15,181 nt of DNA from Halorhodospira sp. (GTDB lineage Bacteria; Pseudomonadota; Gammaproteobacteria; Nitrococcales; Halorhodospiraceae), in the NCBI GenBank assembly GCA_007121755.1, contig SKJZ01000104.1, positions 1-15,181 on the forward strand, read 5' to 3'. Below are positions 14,632 through 15,181 of the stretch, piece after piece. The position numbers and the translations under genes are program-made. The notes under the pieces were generated by a model. That model was not told the origin of the DNA. It did no database searches and saw nothing but the letters and a program-made list of their open reading frames with translations. The stretch's first letter is position 1. The number at the start of each line of letters is the position of its first letter.

Positions 14632-15181
14632 CCGGTTTCATGGATACCCGTGGCCGGGCCGAGCCCGATCCAGAGCTGTTGGCGGCGATGAACCGGGCGC
14701 AGACCCACCGTGGCCCCGACGAGGGAGGCGAACACCTGGAGCCGGGGCTCGCCCTGGGCCACCGCCGGCTCTCTATCATCGATCTCGCCGGCGGACGGCA
14801 GCCCCTCGCCAACGAAGACGGCTCCGTACTCACCGTCTACAACGGCGAGATCTACAACTTCGAGGAACTGAGGGCGCGCCTTCAGGGGCGCGGCCATATC
14901 TTCCGCACCCGGTGTGATACCGAGGTGATCGTCCACGCCTGGGAGGAGTGGGGCGAGGCGTGCGTCCAGCATCTACGCGGCATGTTCGCCTTCGCGCTAT
15001 GGGACCGCCCGCGCCAGACCCTCTTTCTCGCCCGCGACCGACTCGGCATCAAGCCGCTGCACTACGCCGCGCTGGCCGACGGGCGTTTGCTCTTCGGGTC
15101 GGAGTTGAAGTCGCTGCTGGCCTGTCCTGACTTTCCGCGCGCCCTCGATCCGGAAGCGGTGGAGGAGTACTTCGCGTTCGG
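14619..15181 (+). CDS. XrtA-associated asparagine-synthase-like amidotransferase 1 (partial, N-terminal part)
   Basis: 187 full codons from GTG at 14619 to the window edge. The start is fixed by the mechanism: removal of Met exposes Cys2 (MCGVTGF), the nucleophile of class-II glutamine amidotransferases. The rest fits: HRGPDEGG (30-37), GHRRLSIIDLAGG, YNGEIYNFEELR, CDTEVIVHAWEEWG, GMFAFALWDR and LARDRLGIKPLHYA. The synthetase domain lies beyond the window. These enzymes move ammonia from glutamine to an acid group, probably amidating a uronic acid or similar acid on the polymer unit. The first 13 bases overlap the preceding gene and GGGGG lies 6-10 bases upstream. Confidence 0.93.
   Translation, partial: MCGVTGFMDTRGRAEPDPELLAAMNRAQTHRGPDEGGEHLEPGLALGHRRLSIIDLAGGRQPLANEDGSVLTVYNGEIYNFEELRARLQGRGHIFRTRCDTEVIVHAWEEWGEACVQHLRGMFAFALWDRPRQTLFLARDRLGIKPLHYAALADGRLLFGSELKSLLACPDFPRALDPEAVEEYFAF

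Noticed and set aside
1..15181. Insertion sequences, CRISPR arrays, tRNA or rRNA genes
   Set aside because: No transposase motif, regularly spaced repeat array or RNA gene signature was seen on either strand.

Overview
The window is GC-rich (apart from one AT-rich control region) and holds most of the proximal half of an exosortase A (XrtA) exopolysaccharide locus. Loci of this kind are typical of Gram-negative proteobacteria that make PEP-CTERM proteins. The outer-membrane lipoprotein, the outer-membrane beta-barrel and the Wzc-type inner-membrane protein all require a two-membrane envelope. A GC-rich beta- or gammaproteobacterium is likely, but the sequence does not settle the species.

Left part, minus strand (1-2466). 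Reading leftwards from about 2466 there are two different LuxI-like GNAT acyltransferases of the PEP-CTERM/exosortase-associated type (1711-2466 and 547-1500). A ThiF/MoeB-like E1 adenylyltransferase follows (728 to beyond position 1). The first acyltransferase frame overruns the ThiF start by 182 bases in a different frame. An AT-rich spacer of 334 bases (2467-2800) separates this group from the divergent plus-strand operon. The spacer holds a 7+7 bp palindrome, a tandem repeat and further inverted repeats, and is the obvious place for control of both sides.

Right part, plus strand (2801-15181). Eleven genes are packed head to tail, mostly overlapping by 1-13 bases. In order they are: short Wza-like export lipoprotein, chain-length determinant (Wzc without kinase), separate BY-type tyrosine kinase, outer-membrane beta-barrel, ExeA-like ATPase, polysaccharide deacetylase, FemAB-like transferase, GT4 glycosyltransferase 1, exosortase A fused to an EpsI domain, GT4 glycosyltransferase 2, and the start of an asparagine-synthase-like amidotransferase that leaves the window.

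The genes fit one pathway. Glycosyltransferases build a repeat unit. The amidotransferase, deacetylase and FemAB-like enzyme probably add or remove nitrogen-linked groups. The Wzc/kinase pair sets chain length, and Wza with the beta-barrel exports the polymer. XrtA processes PEP-CTERM proteins that probably associate with the polymer; no PEP-CTERM substrate is in this window. The core order is the known XrtA arrangement. The less ordinary part is the divergent pair of acyltransferases with an E1-like enzyme, which could form a small signalling or modification module linked to the locus.
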